DNA from: a virus
IMG/VR virus record: IMGVR_UViG_3300023196_000653
Span: 1-30,218 of that record
Reading direction: 5' to 3' (one strand)
Length of the DNA: 30,218 nucleotides
Part shown: piece after piece, positions 22,272-29,697 of the stretch
Layout: each line of letters opens with the position of its first letter
Position numbering within the stretch: the first letter of the stretch is position 1
Program-made: the position numbers and the translations under genes
The notes under the pieces: generated by a model
What the model was told of the DNA's origin: nothing
What the model saw: the letters and a program-made list of their open reading frames with translations, nothing else
Databases searched by the model: none

Positions 22272-22997
22272 TTACAATGGCATCAATAAATTTATAGGGA
22301 TTTGTCCATTATTCAATACGACAGCACAGCCAACTGCGGGTTTTTTTCCATACTTTGCGTATGACATTGCGTAACTATCGTGGTCAATTCCACAACCTAC
22401 TTGCATTCCATAGACTCTAAATTTCTTGCCTACAAAATTTTGAACATAACATTGAGTATGTAAATGTCCTTGTACAGTATTCATCATATCAGCCCTACAC
22501 TTAGTGGAAGCAGTTCCTCCCTCCCCGTGTATATACTGAACATTGTCCAATTCATATCTTTCTACAAAATTCCAATTGGGAGTTTCTAATACTTGTTTGT
22601 ATGATTTTATCCACTTACTAGGGATAGCAGAAGTTTGAGCCTTTCTCATTATGAGTCTATCGTGGTTTCCTATAATTACGGTTGCAATAGGGAATGCATC
22701 TCTCCAACGAGCAATCCTCTTAATAGCCAATTCTAACTCATCTAAGCCACCCATCCCATCAGCACTCGTTTCGTGGTAACTAGAAAAATGATTATCTATT
22801 ACATCTCCTATAAATACGACCTCTGTACATTTATAAGTGTAATATTGGTCAATGCACCAAACTAGATATTTGTCTAAACAAAATGGCTCGTGTAAATCTC
22901 CAATAACTAAGACATTCCTAGTTTCTTGGTCTCTCATTTTTTTTAAGGCAATTACCTCGTGAGGTTTTAATCTAAAGCGATTATTTTCTTGCGACAT
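22272..22997 (-). CDS. Calcineurin-like metallophosphoesterase
   Basis: Metal-site motifs appear in order: GDLH (33-36), GDVID (64-68), GNHD (110-113), YIHGEGG (about 155-161) and GHLH (177-180), the complete set for a two-metal phosphoesterase. I chose the ATG at 22997 (MSQENNRF); an upstream TTG would add two residues. The protein has 241 residues and no signal peptide, so it is cytoplasmic. It overlaps the stop of the putative holin gene by 17 bases. Substrate cannot be read from sequence: DNA ends, nucleotides (including signalling nucleotides) or protein phosphate are possible. A phosphoesterase in a lysis cluster is odd, and may be a late-expressed nuclease or an anti-defence enzyme. 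Confidence 0.85.
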   Translation of the reverse strand: MSQENNRFRLKPHEVIALKKMRDQETRNVLVIGDLHEPFCLDKYLVWCIDQYYTYKCTEVVFIGDVIDNHFSSYHETSADGMGGLDELELAIKRIARWRDAFPIATVIIGNHDRLIMRKAQTSAIPSKWIKSYKQVLETPNWNFVERYELDNVQYIHGEGGTASTKCRADMMNTVQGHLHTQCYVQNFVGKKFRVYGMQVGCGIDHDSYAMSYAKYGKKPAVGCAVVLNNGQIPINLLMPL

Positions 22998-23175
22998 CAG
23001 CAATTCCTTGCCCTACAATTAAAGTCAAAATTGCATAGTAAAGATTTTTGGCTGTTTCTTCATCAACTCCTAAATAACTTACTAATGCAGGTACAACTAC
23101 TGAACTAATCGCATACCAAAACTTCTTTGATTTTAACATTTGTCCGATAAGGTACTTCTCTAAAAACTTTTTCAT
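22981..23175 (-). CDS. Small membrane protein, holin candidate (64 aa)
   Basis: After a basic amphipathic start (MKKFLEKYLIGQMLKSKKFW) come two hydrophobic segments: about residues 21-36 (YAISSVVVPALVSYLG) and 45-60 (LYYAILTLIVGQGIAD), separated by an acidic turn. A short basic end (ARK) follows. Size, two spans, charged ends and position 15 bases after the endolysin gene fit a class II-like holin that opens the inner membrane for the endolysin. No enzyme motif is present. The assignment is from topology and position only. Confidence 0.6.
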   Translation of the reverse strand: MKKFLEKYLIGQMLKSKKFWYAISSVVVPALVSYLGVDEETAKNLYYAILTLIVGQGIADVARK

Positions 23176-23190
23176 TTTACTTTTTTTTTG

Positions 23191-23577
23191 TTAATAATAA
23201 TCCCACATAACTTCTTGGGTTTTTGATAAATCTGTATCTAAATGTATGAATGTTTTTCCTATTCCTATTCGTTTAAACCCTACTTTAATAGCAGCATTTA
23301 TTATAGTGTATCTTTCAGTTGAGGAAACAGCCGATATATCTACGGCCAATCCTTTTGTATGTGCTGAGTCTTTAACTCCTTTTATCTTCTTATTATGTTT
23401 TTCTGTTCTATAACCACTTGAAATGTAGAATGGTATTCCTGCAATATCCCTACATTTATCTAACATCAACAAAAATAATAAATCCATTTTTTCCCCAGAG
23501 CCCTTTTCATCAGGACTATCAAATTCAGAAATAGTAAAATATTTCAAATCTATATTTCTTAATCTATCGCTTTTCAT
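23191..23577 (-). CDS. M15-family peptidase endolysin
   Basis: The catalytic domain fills the 128-residue protein. The substrate-binding phrase is SSGYRT (53-58). Zinc ligands are H73 (SAHTKG), D80 (GLAVDIS) and H112 (FIHLD), the M15 pattern of D-Ala-D-Ala carboxypeptidase/L-Ala-D-Glu endopeptidase enzymes. I chose the ATG at 23577 (MKSDRLRNID); a TTG at 23586 would add three residues. There is no signal peptide, so export depends on a holin. It cuts peptide crosslinks of the cell wall at lysis. Its start overlaps the end of the 51-residue membrane gene, and the next gene is the holin candidate. Confidence 0.85.
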   Translation of the reverse strand: MKSDRLRNIDLKYFTISEFDSPDEKGSGEKMDLLFLLMLDKCRDIAGIPFYISSGYRTEKHNKKIKGVKDSAHTKGLAVDISAVSSTERYTIINAAIKVGFKRIGIGKTFIHLDTDLSKTQEVMWDYY

Positions 23578-23719
23578 AAGTTGCAAATTTATATATTGTA
23601 AATGATATTGCTAGTATTAAAGAAATAAAAGTTAATAGTTCATTGCATTCAGTTATACTAAACGCTATTGCTGTACTATTTGCTATTCCTACTTGTATTG
23701 TATCTTGCACTGATTTCAT
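23564..23719 (-). CDS. Small membrane protein of the lysis cluster (51 aa)
   Basis: This short frame starts at an ATG at 23719 (MKSVQDTIQVGIANSTAIAF) and ends 14 bases inside the endolysin gene. Residues about 28-44 (LLTFISLILAISFTIYK) form one membrane span; an acidic/polar N-terminal helix and a basic end (KFATYEKR) frame it. Overlap with the endolysin start suggests coupled translation. It could be a holin, antiholin or spanin-like protein; the last is less likely as there is no lipobox. Confidence 0.6.
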   Translation of the reverse strand: MKSVQDTIQVGIANSTAIAFSITECNELLTFISLILAISFTIYKFATYEKR

Positions 23720-23800
23720 TAGGGTTATTTTTAGGCTTCTTTTTTAAGTATTTTTTTAACTTGCAAAGATTAGCCAATTTTGGTTTATAATGTTTTTCTC

Positions 23801-24376
23801 TCAATTTCCTCCTGCTTTAAGAAAATTTTGTAAAGTTATTCTTGTACCTTGATTATTAGGTTTATCTAAATTCATACCATTATAGTATGCATTTCTATCA
23901 GGAGTAATATCTGCACCCGAATTCGTATTGTATTCAGGGAACCACGAAAGATTATTTGTAATAAAATCTATCATTCGTTCTGTGTAGTATTGAGCAGTAT
24001 TTGAAACTTCCTCTCTTAGATGCTGACTCTCCTCTGTACTCATAGCAGTACCCGTTTCAGAAGTCTTTGAGTAAATATTTCCATTTTCTATCTTAAATCT
24101 AAGGAATGGGATAGCGTGGTAAAATGCCCAATTAGGAAGCATATCTCCAATGTATTCATCTACTAGAGTTTTGTAATTTACATTTATAGGTAAACTCAAA
24201 TCTCCGGTTGTGATTAATGTTTTCAAGTGGTTAGTTAATGTAGTACCAAGTTTAGGTTCTACATATAATTTTTGTGCTTGTCTAACATAAGGCAAAAGTA
24301 AATTGACATCAACATTCAAGTTGATTGCAGTAGAGTCCTTTAATTTAGTTTCTGATATGAATAAAATGTATGACAT
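23801..24376 (-). CDS. Head-tail connector/head completion protein
   Basis: This 191-residue, mainly helical protein begins MSYILFISETKLKDSTAINLNVDVNLLLPYVRQAQKLYVEPKLG (helix of the DUF6712 type in my memory) and has a central helix (LPNWAFYHAIPFLRFKIENG). The C-terminus is Asn/Gly-rich. Similar proteins sit directly after the portal gene in Bacteroidota phages and serve as connector or head completion proteins. Here the start lies two bases after the portal stop. No enzyme motif is visible. Confidence 0.65.
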   Translation of the reverse strand: MSYILFISETKLKDSTAINLNVDVNLLLPYVRQAQKLYVEPKLGTTLTNHLKTLITTGDLSLPINVNYKTLVDEYIGDMLPNWAFYHAIPFLRFKIENGNIYSKTSETGTAMSTEESQHLREEVSNTAQYYTERMIDFITNNLSWFPEYNTNSGADITPDRNAYYNGMNLDKPNNQGTRITLQNFLKAGGN

Positions 24377-24378
24377 AG

Positions 24379-26253
24379 TTAATTGTAGTATCCGTTATTT
24401 TTCATTCTTTGAGGTGCTATTGCGACAAGTTTATCATTCTTTTTTGCAGTAAACCCCTCACTTTTTGCTTTTGCGTATGATATGATTTGACTATCTTTAA
24501 TTGGTTTTGTTGCTGCTCGTAAAGATGATTTATAGATTCTTCTTACCCAAAAATGTCTGCATTGGGGTCCCCCTTTATAGATGAATAAATTGTATGAAGC
24601 ACCATCGTGACCAAACCCTGGATTTACTACATTACTATTTGCTTTTACAATATCTGCTTTCCTATATACTTTCCTTGCTGACTCCATTTTACTACAAAAA
24701 CTCCTACTTTTTCCTGATTTATTTGGTAATGATTCGTCTGCTGCATAAACATATCTTACTTTGTAATAATCATTATAAGATTTATTGACTCCATCTTGAT
24801 TGTTGTCATCTCCATCTTTTTTGTTATCTCTTGTTTTTGCATTAGGTCTTGATACAATTGCTCTTGCTAGTTCTGTATTGGCTTTTTTGTTTAATGCTTC
24901 CTCATAGTTAAAGTCGTTATGTTCTCCATCAACCACTTCCTCGTTAATCATTTCCCATTCTTCTTCAATATCTTCTCCAAACTCCATTATCCAATTTGAC
25001 AATTCAGTTGATTCCTCAGAACAACATACTTTAGAAAAATCTTGTTTCAAATCTGTGTTCAATGGAGGTAAACCAAGTTCCTCTCTAATCTCATCATCCG
25101 TCATAACATCTGATAAGTCCTCATTAGTAAATCTTGTTGTGATTGGTTTTAATTGAACAAATGATATTGGCAACTCACAATTATTTATAGAAAAGATAGT
25201 TTTAAGTGTATCTAATAAATGAATCTGAAATGGTCTAATAACTGTATTCAAATAGAAATTTGCAGCACTATTAAGTTCATCTGCATTATTTCCAAGTCCA
25301 CTATCTGCTTTTATCCCCATTAAAATAGGGCTCGTTACTCTATGCCCCGTTAATATATTTTGTACTAATAATTCCTGCAAAGCAAGATATTGTTTATCAG
25401 CATCAGATACGCTAATTGGAGTTATCTCGGGAGTTCTGCTTTTATCATCTGAGAATGTTAATATGAATTTGCCACTATTTCTTGCTCCTGCAAATTTATC
25501 AACTAAACTTTGTTCAATTTGATGTCTTTCCTCTTGCGTTGGTATTCCATTTGCGAATGATATAAAGTATGAGCCACTAAACCCATTCTGAATGTTATTT
25601 AGATGGAACTCAGCGACTCTTTGGTCTACCAAAGCCCAATTATTTGCTGCAATATAATCAGGAGTGTGGTAAACATCCATATTAGGAGAATAAGTTCCCG
25701 TATAGATTAATTGACTTGCTTCTGTTCTGTCTATTGAACTAAACGCTTTTATTTTAGATGGTGGGTTTTCCCTAACATCTGACCAATCTGAACTTACATA
25801 ATAACAGTCAACTTGTCCTAAGGCATTTGGTTTTCCTGCCCTTACTCTTTCTACGGGTACATGGTATATTTCTGCTATCTCAGTTCTTTCTTGATTCCAT
25901 ATCAAGTGAATTGCGTATGCTCCTTGAAGTTTAAAGTCAAACGCTACTTTCTTAATTAATTGATGTAAAGACTCTTTACCATTAGCGTGTGTTATAAATT
26001 TCTGTAATTTAACATAAGTATCTAAATTGGTATCATCATCATCAATAATAATATCTTCCCCTGCTATCATTTCTGCTGTGGCATTTATAATTGCTGCGTG
26101 GGTGCTTGAATTGTAATATAAGTCAATTAAGAATTGAGGGTATAAGTTCTTCCAATCATCTGTTCCATACTCAATATAATCAACTCCCCTTACCTCTGTA
26201 ATTATAGGCGATATTGCTGTTTGTAGATTTACACTTAAAATGTTATTTTTCAT
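24379..26253 (-). CDS. Portal protein with C-terminal Cys/His domain
   Basis: The portal forms the ring at one head vertex through which DNA passes. The first about 400 residues have the portal pattern: WKNLYPQFLIDLYYNSSTHA near the start, a stem with YHVPVERVRAGK, and RPFQIHLLDTLKTIFSIN, then an acidic crown region (WIMEFGEDIEEEWEMINEE). The last about 125 residues form an extra domain with KSRSFCSKM, a YRKADI helix, SYNLFIYKGGPQCRHFWVRR and a basic end. I chose the ATG at 26253 (MKNNILSV, 624 residues); a GTG at 26271 would lengthen it by six and overlap the previous gene. The stop is two bases before the connector gene. Confidence 0.8.
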   Translation of the reverse strand: MKNNILSVNLQTAISPIITEVRGVDYIEYGTDDWKNLYPQFLIDLYYNSSTHAAIINATAEMIAGEDIIIDDDDTNLDTYVKLQKFITHANGKESLHQLIKKVAFDFKLQGAYAIHLIWNQERTEIAEIYHVPVERVRAGKPNALGQVDCYYVSSDWSDVRENPPSKIKAFSSIDRTEASQLIYTGTYSPNMDVYHTPDYIAANNWALVDQRVAEFHLNNIQNGFSGSYFISFANGIPTQEERHQIEQSLVDKFAGARNSGKFILTFSDDKSRTPEITPISVSDADKQYLALQELLVQNILTGHRVTSPILMGIKADSGLGNNADELNSAANFYLNTVIRPFQIHLLDTLKTIFSINNCELPISFVQLKPITTRFTNEDLSDVMTDDEIREELGLPPLNTDLKQDFSKVCCSEESTELSNWIMEFGEDIEEEWEMINEEVVDGEHNDFNYEEALNKKANTELARAIVSRPNAKTRDNKKDGDDNNQDGVNKSYNDYYKVRYVYAADESLPNKSGKSRSFCSKMESARKVYRKADIVKANSNVVNPGFGHDGASYNLFIYKGGPQCRHFWVRRIYKSSLRAATKPIKDSQIISYAKAKSEGFTAKKNDKLVAIAPQRMKNNGYYN

Positions 26254-26260
26254 ATTTTTT

Positions 26261-26752
26261 TTATTGACCACTCCAAATGTAATTAGTTCCTGATGGAGAA
26301 GGGTGTTGATTGTAAGTAACTTGTTTAGTTGTTGGAATATCTGATACTAACATTTTTCCTTTAGTAACTAAACCCATCACAACCCCTTTTGCACCAGAGG
26401 CTGGGAGTAAGATATCAAATTCTGTAACGGGTGCAAAACCAAACGATATATTTGGGTTAGTAACATCATACCAATCCACTTGAAATACCTCATATTTATA
26501 GTATCCTGATGGTTCTAAATGAATTTGCCCATTATATACATCAGTAGTTGGACTTGCTTTGAAAGTGAATTCTCCATATCGATTAGTTATATTGGGTTTT
26601 GGAGCATTTTGATAACAATAAGTGATTTCCCCTGACATATCATTTGTAAACTTAAACAAATAGGCAATCCATTGTTGTGGGGTATCTCCTATTTTATTAT
26701 CTATAACTTGTATGTAAAAGGTAAAGTCGGTTTGTGTTTTAACTTGTATCAT
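26261..26752 (-). CDS. Beta-rich virion protein, possibly Ig-like or neck protein (163 aa)
   Basis: The first 110 residues alternate strands: TDFTFYIQVIDNKIG, WIAYLFKFTNDMSGEITYCY, YGEFTFKASPTTDVYNGQIH, GYYKYEVFQVDW. This resembles an Ig-like or baseplate-type beta sandwich. The C-terminal 40 residues (GLVTKGKMLVSD, QVTYNQH, SGTNYIWSGQ) look like an extended arm. The gene precedes the portal gene and follows a strong terminator, so it opens a new transcription unit. Neck, connector or decoration roles are all possible; no family is certain. Confidence 0.6.
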   Translation of the reverse strand: MIQVKTQTDFTFYIQVIDNKIGDTPQQWIAYLFKFTNDMSGEITYCYQNAPKPNITNRYGEFTFKASPTTDVYNGQIHLEPSGYYKYEVFQVDWYDVTNPNISFGFAPVTEFDILLPASGAKGVVMGLVTKGKMLVSDIPTTKQVTYNQHPSPSGTNYIWSGQ

Positions 26753-26768
26753 ATTATGTAATAGAAAA
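26751..26768 (-). promoter_or_regulatory. 18-base late leader motif, copy 2
   Basis: The coding-strand string TTTTCTATTACATAATAT ends at the start codon of the 163-residue gene (it includes the first two bases of ATG) and is identical to the string before the chaperone-like gene at 10012-10029. It lies 22 bases after the end of a terminator's T tract, suggesting it belongs to the leader of a new transcript. Confidence 0.5.
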
Positions 26769-26790
26769 GAAGCAATTTTATTTGGTATAC

Positions 26791-26820
26791 AAAAAAAGGG
26801 TACAATTAAGTACCCCTTTT
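26791..26820 (-). terminator. Rho-independent terminator after the capsid block
   Basis: On the coding strand GGGTAC, loop TTAATT, GTACCC forms a perfect six-pair stem followed by seven T residues (26797-26791). It is the clearest terminator in the window, placed between the 196-residue structural gene and the portal unit. It would keep capsid-region transcripts separate and more abundant than the portal message. Confidence 0.85.
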
Positions 26821-26842
26821 ATAATATATTAAGATAAAACTA

Positions 26843-27433
26843 CTAAACGATTGGGATTGCACCACCACCATCAATATTGTCAAATGGTGTTACATTATAA
26901 TCTTTAACCATATAGAATGGGTCTTGTTCCATTCCATCAAAAGTCATAGTGTATCCATTTCTGTCTCCCCACGCTGCACCTGAGTCAATAGTTCCTGCAT
27001 TCATTTCCATTCCCTGCCCTCTACCTAAACAAACAATCACATCGTGCCCAGTACCTAAAATTTGTTGATTTAATTGAGCAAAAATTATTGTTTTTGTTGC
27101 TCCTAATAATTTAACTTCATTTTGGTCTTCCTTAGTTAAACGATTAAAAACTACATTTGCAGTTGGAGTGTAATAGATTGTACCATTCTCTCTTGAACCT
27201 ACAACTGTATCATTTATAGAAGCAACCCCATTAGGTAATGCATATCTATAAAGTTCAGCAGGTGCTCCTCCATTTAATCCCATTGCGATGTCAGTTATAG
27301 AACCTGCATCTACTCCCGTTCCTATTGTTGTAGAATCTACTTGGTCAAATACAGCAAAGTAGATGAATTTCACTCCCCCACTAATTCTGTTACAATCAAG
27401 TCCTCTACCTTTCGTTAATGCCGTACAAGCCAT
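26843..27433 (-). CDS. Second abundant structural protein, possibly major tail tube (196 aa)
   Basis: Residues 1-25 (MACTALTKGRGLDCNRISGG) have two cysteines and a Gly-rich turn. The rest is beta-rich (KFIYFAVFDQVDS, TIYYTPTANVVFNRLTKE, TKTIIFAQLNQQILG, HDVIVCLGRGQGMEM), ending in NGYTMTFDGMEQDPFYMV, a phrase resembling the GxxYTLTFxGxE end of tail-tube-type proteins. It directly follows the capsid gene and precedes a strong terminator, so it is probably as abundant as capsid protein. Tail tube, capsid stabiliser or head decoration all fit; I lean to tail tube or capsid-associated structural protein. Confidence 0.6.
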   Translation of the reverse strand: MACTALTKGRGLDCNRISGGVKFIYFAVFDQVDSTTIGTGVDAGSITDIAMGLNGGAPAELYRYALPNGVASINDTVVGSRENGTIYYTPTANVVFNRLTKEDQNEVKLLGATKTIIFAQLNQQILGTGHDVIVCLGRGQGMEMNAGTIDSGAAWGDRNGYTMTFDGMEQDPFYMVKDYNVTPFDNIDGGGAIPIV

Positions 27434-27455
27434 ATTTTTATTTTTTTAAGGTTAT

Positions 27456-27490
27456 AATGAGGGGAAGATTTTACTCCTCCCCTTATTGTT
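27456..27490 (-). terminator. Hairpin between capsid gene and next structural gene
   Basis: TGAGGGG (27458-27464) can pair with CCCCTTA (27479-27485) through seven pairs with one G-T, around a 14-base loop. On the plus strand a T-rich tail follows; on the coding strand the stem is followed by CATTATAACC, so it would stop transcription only weakly. It could instead stabilise the capsid message or reduce read-through. Confidence 0.35.
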
Positions 27491-27494
27491 TTTG

Positions 27495-28391
27495 TTATGA
27501 TAATCTAACGATATCTGCTGCAATACCTGATTGAGTTCCTGCTGAATAACGAGCAACTAATCTCATATTGTCTGAACCATCTAAAGTAGCCATATCCATC
27601 AAATTGATTCTTGTTTGGTCACTTAATAAGTCAGTACCAAAGAAAAGGTTAGATTTTTCTGCTGCTACTAATTCATCTTCCACCATTCCCGGACATACTG
27701 CTAATTTAATCCCCTCAAATACTGCATCATAATCTCCGTTCATTGAGTACATATTTACATAACCTAATGCAGAAATTGCTGATATGTATAATCTGTAAGA
27801 TTTAGGACTCATATAGATATATAAATCTTCTTTTGTGTAAACTGCTGATGGAATTGCTGCTGCACATTTTTGTAAATTAGTCACAATGTTTAAAACATCA
27901 AATGGTGCTGTACCTACAACTTGTATTGCTCCTGCTCCAAGCAAGTGTCCAACTGTACCTGAAAAACCAGTGAAACTTCCCGCAGTTGCATTATTTCCTC
28001 TCCATACTGCGTCCTCTACTCCTGCTGCAATATTTGCTCCCATATAAGAAATTACATAGTCATCAAAAGATGCAGGTGGTGGTGCTCCTGCTCCTGCTCT
28101 CATTTGTAATGCTTCCCAAGACTCTAATAAAGTTTTTTTACAAATATCCATATTGATTTGTAAATTCTTTGGTTCAAGAACTTTCTCAGTCATTGTTAAT
28201 TGACCTTGTGCGTCAAAATTACAAGTTGCATCTCCAATTAAATTTGCTCCTTCCATTTTTTGGATATTAGACTTGAATTTGATGTTTTCCATTAAAGTTA
28301 AGAACTCTAATGATTTTGCTTCTTTTAGGGCTGCGCTGATATAGAATCCTGCTGCTTTTCCCGTAAAATTTGATGTTACTGATAATGCCAT
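27495..28391 (-). CDS. Major capsid protein (HK97-fold type)
   Basis: Size (298 residues), place after protease and scaffold, and composition identify this as the major capsid protein. The N-terminus (MALSVTSNFTGKAAGFYISAALKEAKS) is helical and polar. A central Gly/Ala-rich section (RAGAGAPPPASFDDYVISYM) may be the loop region. Strong strand and helix segments follow (AVYTKEDLYIYMSPKSYRLY, GIKLAVCPGMVEDELVAAEK, NLFFGTDLLSDQT, LVARYSAGTQSG). The P-domain-like YMSPKSYRLY and the final ARYSAGTQ are typical of Bacteroidota phage capsid proteins. It assembles on the scaffold and is processed by the protease. A hairpin and second structural gene follow. Confidence 0.8.
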   Translation of the reverse strand: MALSVTSNFTGKAAGFYISAALKEAKSLEFLTLMENIKFKSNIQKMEGANLIGDATCNFDAQGQLTMTEKVLEPKNLQINMDICKKTLLESWEALQMRAGAGAPPPASFDDYVISYMGANIAAGVEDAVWRGNNATAGSFTGFSGTVGHLLGAGAIQVVGTAPFDVLNIVTNLQKCAAAIPSAVYTKEDLYIYMSPKSYRLYISAISALGYVNMYSMNGDYDAVFEGIKLAVCPGMVEDELVAAEKSNLFFGTDLLSDQTRINLMDMATLDGSDNMRLVARYSAGTQSGIAADIVRLS

Positions 28392-28414
28392 AATTTGTTT
28401 TTTAAGTTTATTTT

Positions 28415-29050
28415 TTAATTATATAAGTTGTAAAGATACTTTTCTTGTTTACTCATTTTTGAGAGTTGCTTCTTAGTTGGTTTAACTATTTCCTTACTAA
28501 ATTTATTAGTATTCAATGGTCTGTCAGCAGGAAGTTTTGATAATTTAAGTTTTAGTTCTTCATTTTCTTTTTTCATTGCTGCAAACTCATCTACAATAGT
28601 AGTCTTTGTTTTCCTTGGAGTTTTGCTTGGAGTTGATAATTCTTCTTCCTCTACTTCTTCTTCCTCATCTTCTTCCAAATCTTCTCCCTTTAAAGAAGCA
28701 ACTGCATCTTCTAAGTTTTGGATTCTTTTCTCCATTCCCTCCCAATCTTCAACAACTGCCATTTCTTCCTCCTCAGGTGCTTCCTCAACTTCCTCAGTTT
28801 CACTTTCAATAACTTCTGCTACAATACCCTCCTCCTCAACTCTAAATGATACTCCTGCATCTGTTTTGTATGTTCCTACGGGTAATAATATTGTTGTACC
28901 ATCTTCCGTTAGAACGGATATATCTACCCCTGCTTCTAATTCCTCAGCAGTTGAAACAAATATTGTTCCATCTTCCGATTTTGCTTGCCATTCAAGGTTT
29001 ATTTTCTTTTCAATACCTAATGCTGTCAAAATTTGCTCCTTAATATCCAT
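28415..29050 (-). CDS. Scaffolding protein (acidic, coiled-coil)
   Basis: The 211-residue protein is extremely acidic. After a beta-type section (residues 18-75), runs of Glu occupy about residues 84-150 (VEEAPEEEE, then EDLEEDEEEEVEEEE). A coiled-coil helix (WEGMEKRIQNLEDAVASLKG) sits between them. The C-terminus is basic and helical (KFSKEIVKPTKKQLSKMSKQ), the type of end that binds capsid protein. It lies between the protease and capsid genes, where scaffolds are expected. It would template procapsid assembly and be removed by the protease. A capsid-linked or internal protein role is the alternative. A late-leader-like motif sits at 29074-29088. Confidence 0.65.
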   Translation of the reverse strand: MDIKEQILTALGIEKKINLEWQAKSEDGTIFVSTAEELEAGVDISVLTEDGTTILLPVGTYKTDAGVSFRVEEEGIVAEVIESETEEVEEAPEEEEMAVVEDWEGMEKRIQNLEDAVASLKGEDLEEDEEEEVEEEELSTPSKTPRKTKTTIVDEFAAMKKENEELKLKLSKLPADRPLNTNKFSKEIVKPTKKQLSKMSKQEKYLYNLYN

Positions 29051-29073
29051 AATTTTTTTATTTGGGTTTCTAA

Positions 29074-29088
29074 TTAGTAATAGATTTA
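29074..29088 (-). promoter_or_regulatory. Late leader motif, copy upstream of scaffold gene
   Basis: The plus-strand 15-mer TTAGTAATAGATTTA is identical to 539-553. It overlaps the last codon of the protease gene and lies 24 bases before the scaffold start. It shares the CTATTAC core (coding strand) with the 18-base leaders at 10012 and 26751. Confidence 0.4.
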
Positions 29089-29697
29089 CTTTGTCTTTGT
29101 TTGATTTTCGTTAATTATTTCATTAAGTGCCGATAAAATTTCCTCTATACTTGGTTTTTCATCAGCCATCAATTCCATTTTGTCTGTAAAGTAGCCTTCA
29201 ATAGATAATCCTTTCAACTCCCCATCTTTAATCTTGCTCCATAGTTCATCATTATCAATTCTCATTTTTACAAACCAAGTTCCATTTGGTAAATCAAAAC
29301 CATACATCTTTGACTTGTCCATATCACCCTCTTTAATCCAACTCTCAGTAGTCAGAACTCCACTCACTCTATCTTGGTGTTGGTAAGTCGCTTTATGATG
29401 GTTATTGTGTTTCAAATATAATTCACTTGCTTTCCTTACAGTATCTTTTGAAAAATAAACATAATAATCACTATTAGTATTAGGATTGTGTCTAAAGATT
29501 TGCTTGTTAGGTATTAAGGCAGGACTAATTAACATTCTCTTTTCCTCATCTACTTTTGCAAATGTTAGATTGTTTTTTTCCTTTCCGAAGTAAACAAAAT
29601 CTTGCTCAATAGCAGGACTTGTAACTAAAGATATTGCGTCAATAGCCAACTCTTGATTTTCATCTTGTATTACTAATTCTACAATTTTAGTTTCCAT
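29086..29697 (-). CDS. Prohead serine protease, XkdF-like (S78_2 type)
   Basis: The catalytic layout is visible: HHKATYQHQDRVSG with the probable catalytic H107, a central strand set (TESWIKEGD, GTWFVKMRIDNDELW), and GELKGLSIEGYF with nucleophile S165. An N-terminal strand section opens with METKIVELVI and ISLVTSPAI. The 203 residues match a phage prohead protease that trims scaffold and capsid protein. Its ATG overlaps the stop of the 151-residue coiled-coil gene (TAATG). A near-identical copy of its first 24 codons, with two silent changes, sits at the left window edge. Confidence 0.8.
   Translation of the reverse strand: METKIVELVIQDENQELAIDAISLVTSPAIEQDFVYFGKEKNNLTFAKVDEEKRMLISPALIPNKQIFRHNPNTNSDYYVYFSKDTVRKASELYLKHNNHHKATYQHQDRVSGVLTTESWIKEGDMDKSKMYGFDLPNGTWFVKMRIDNDELWSKIKDGELKGLSIEGYFTDKMELMADEKPSIEEILSALNEIINENQTKTK

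Noticed and set aside
23720-23800. Possible gene or terminator in the 81-base gap between connector and lysis genes
   Set aside because: No start-stop frame of useful length and no stem followed by a T run on the coding strand; A/T-rich leader only.
28606-29114. Plus-strand frames rich in Ser or Leu, one of 163 codons
   Set aside because: They are the antisense of the Glu-rich scaffold gene; Glu codons read backwards give Ser, Phe and Leu.
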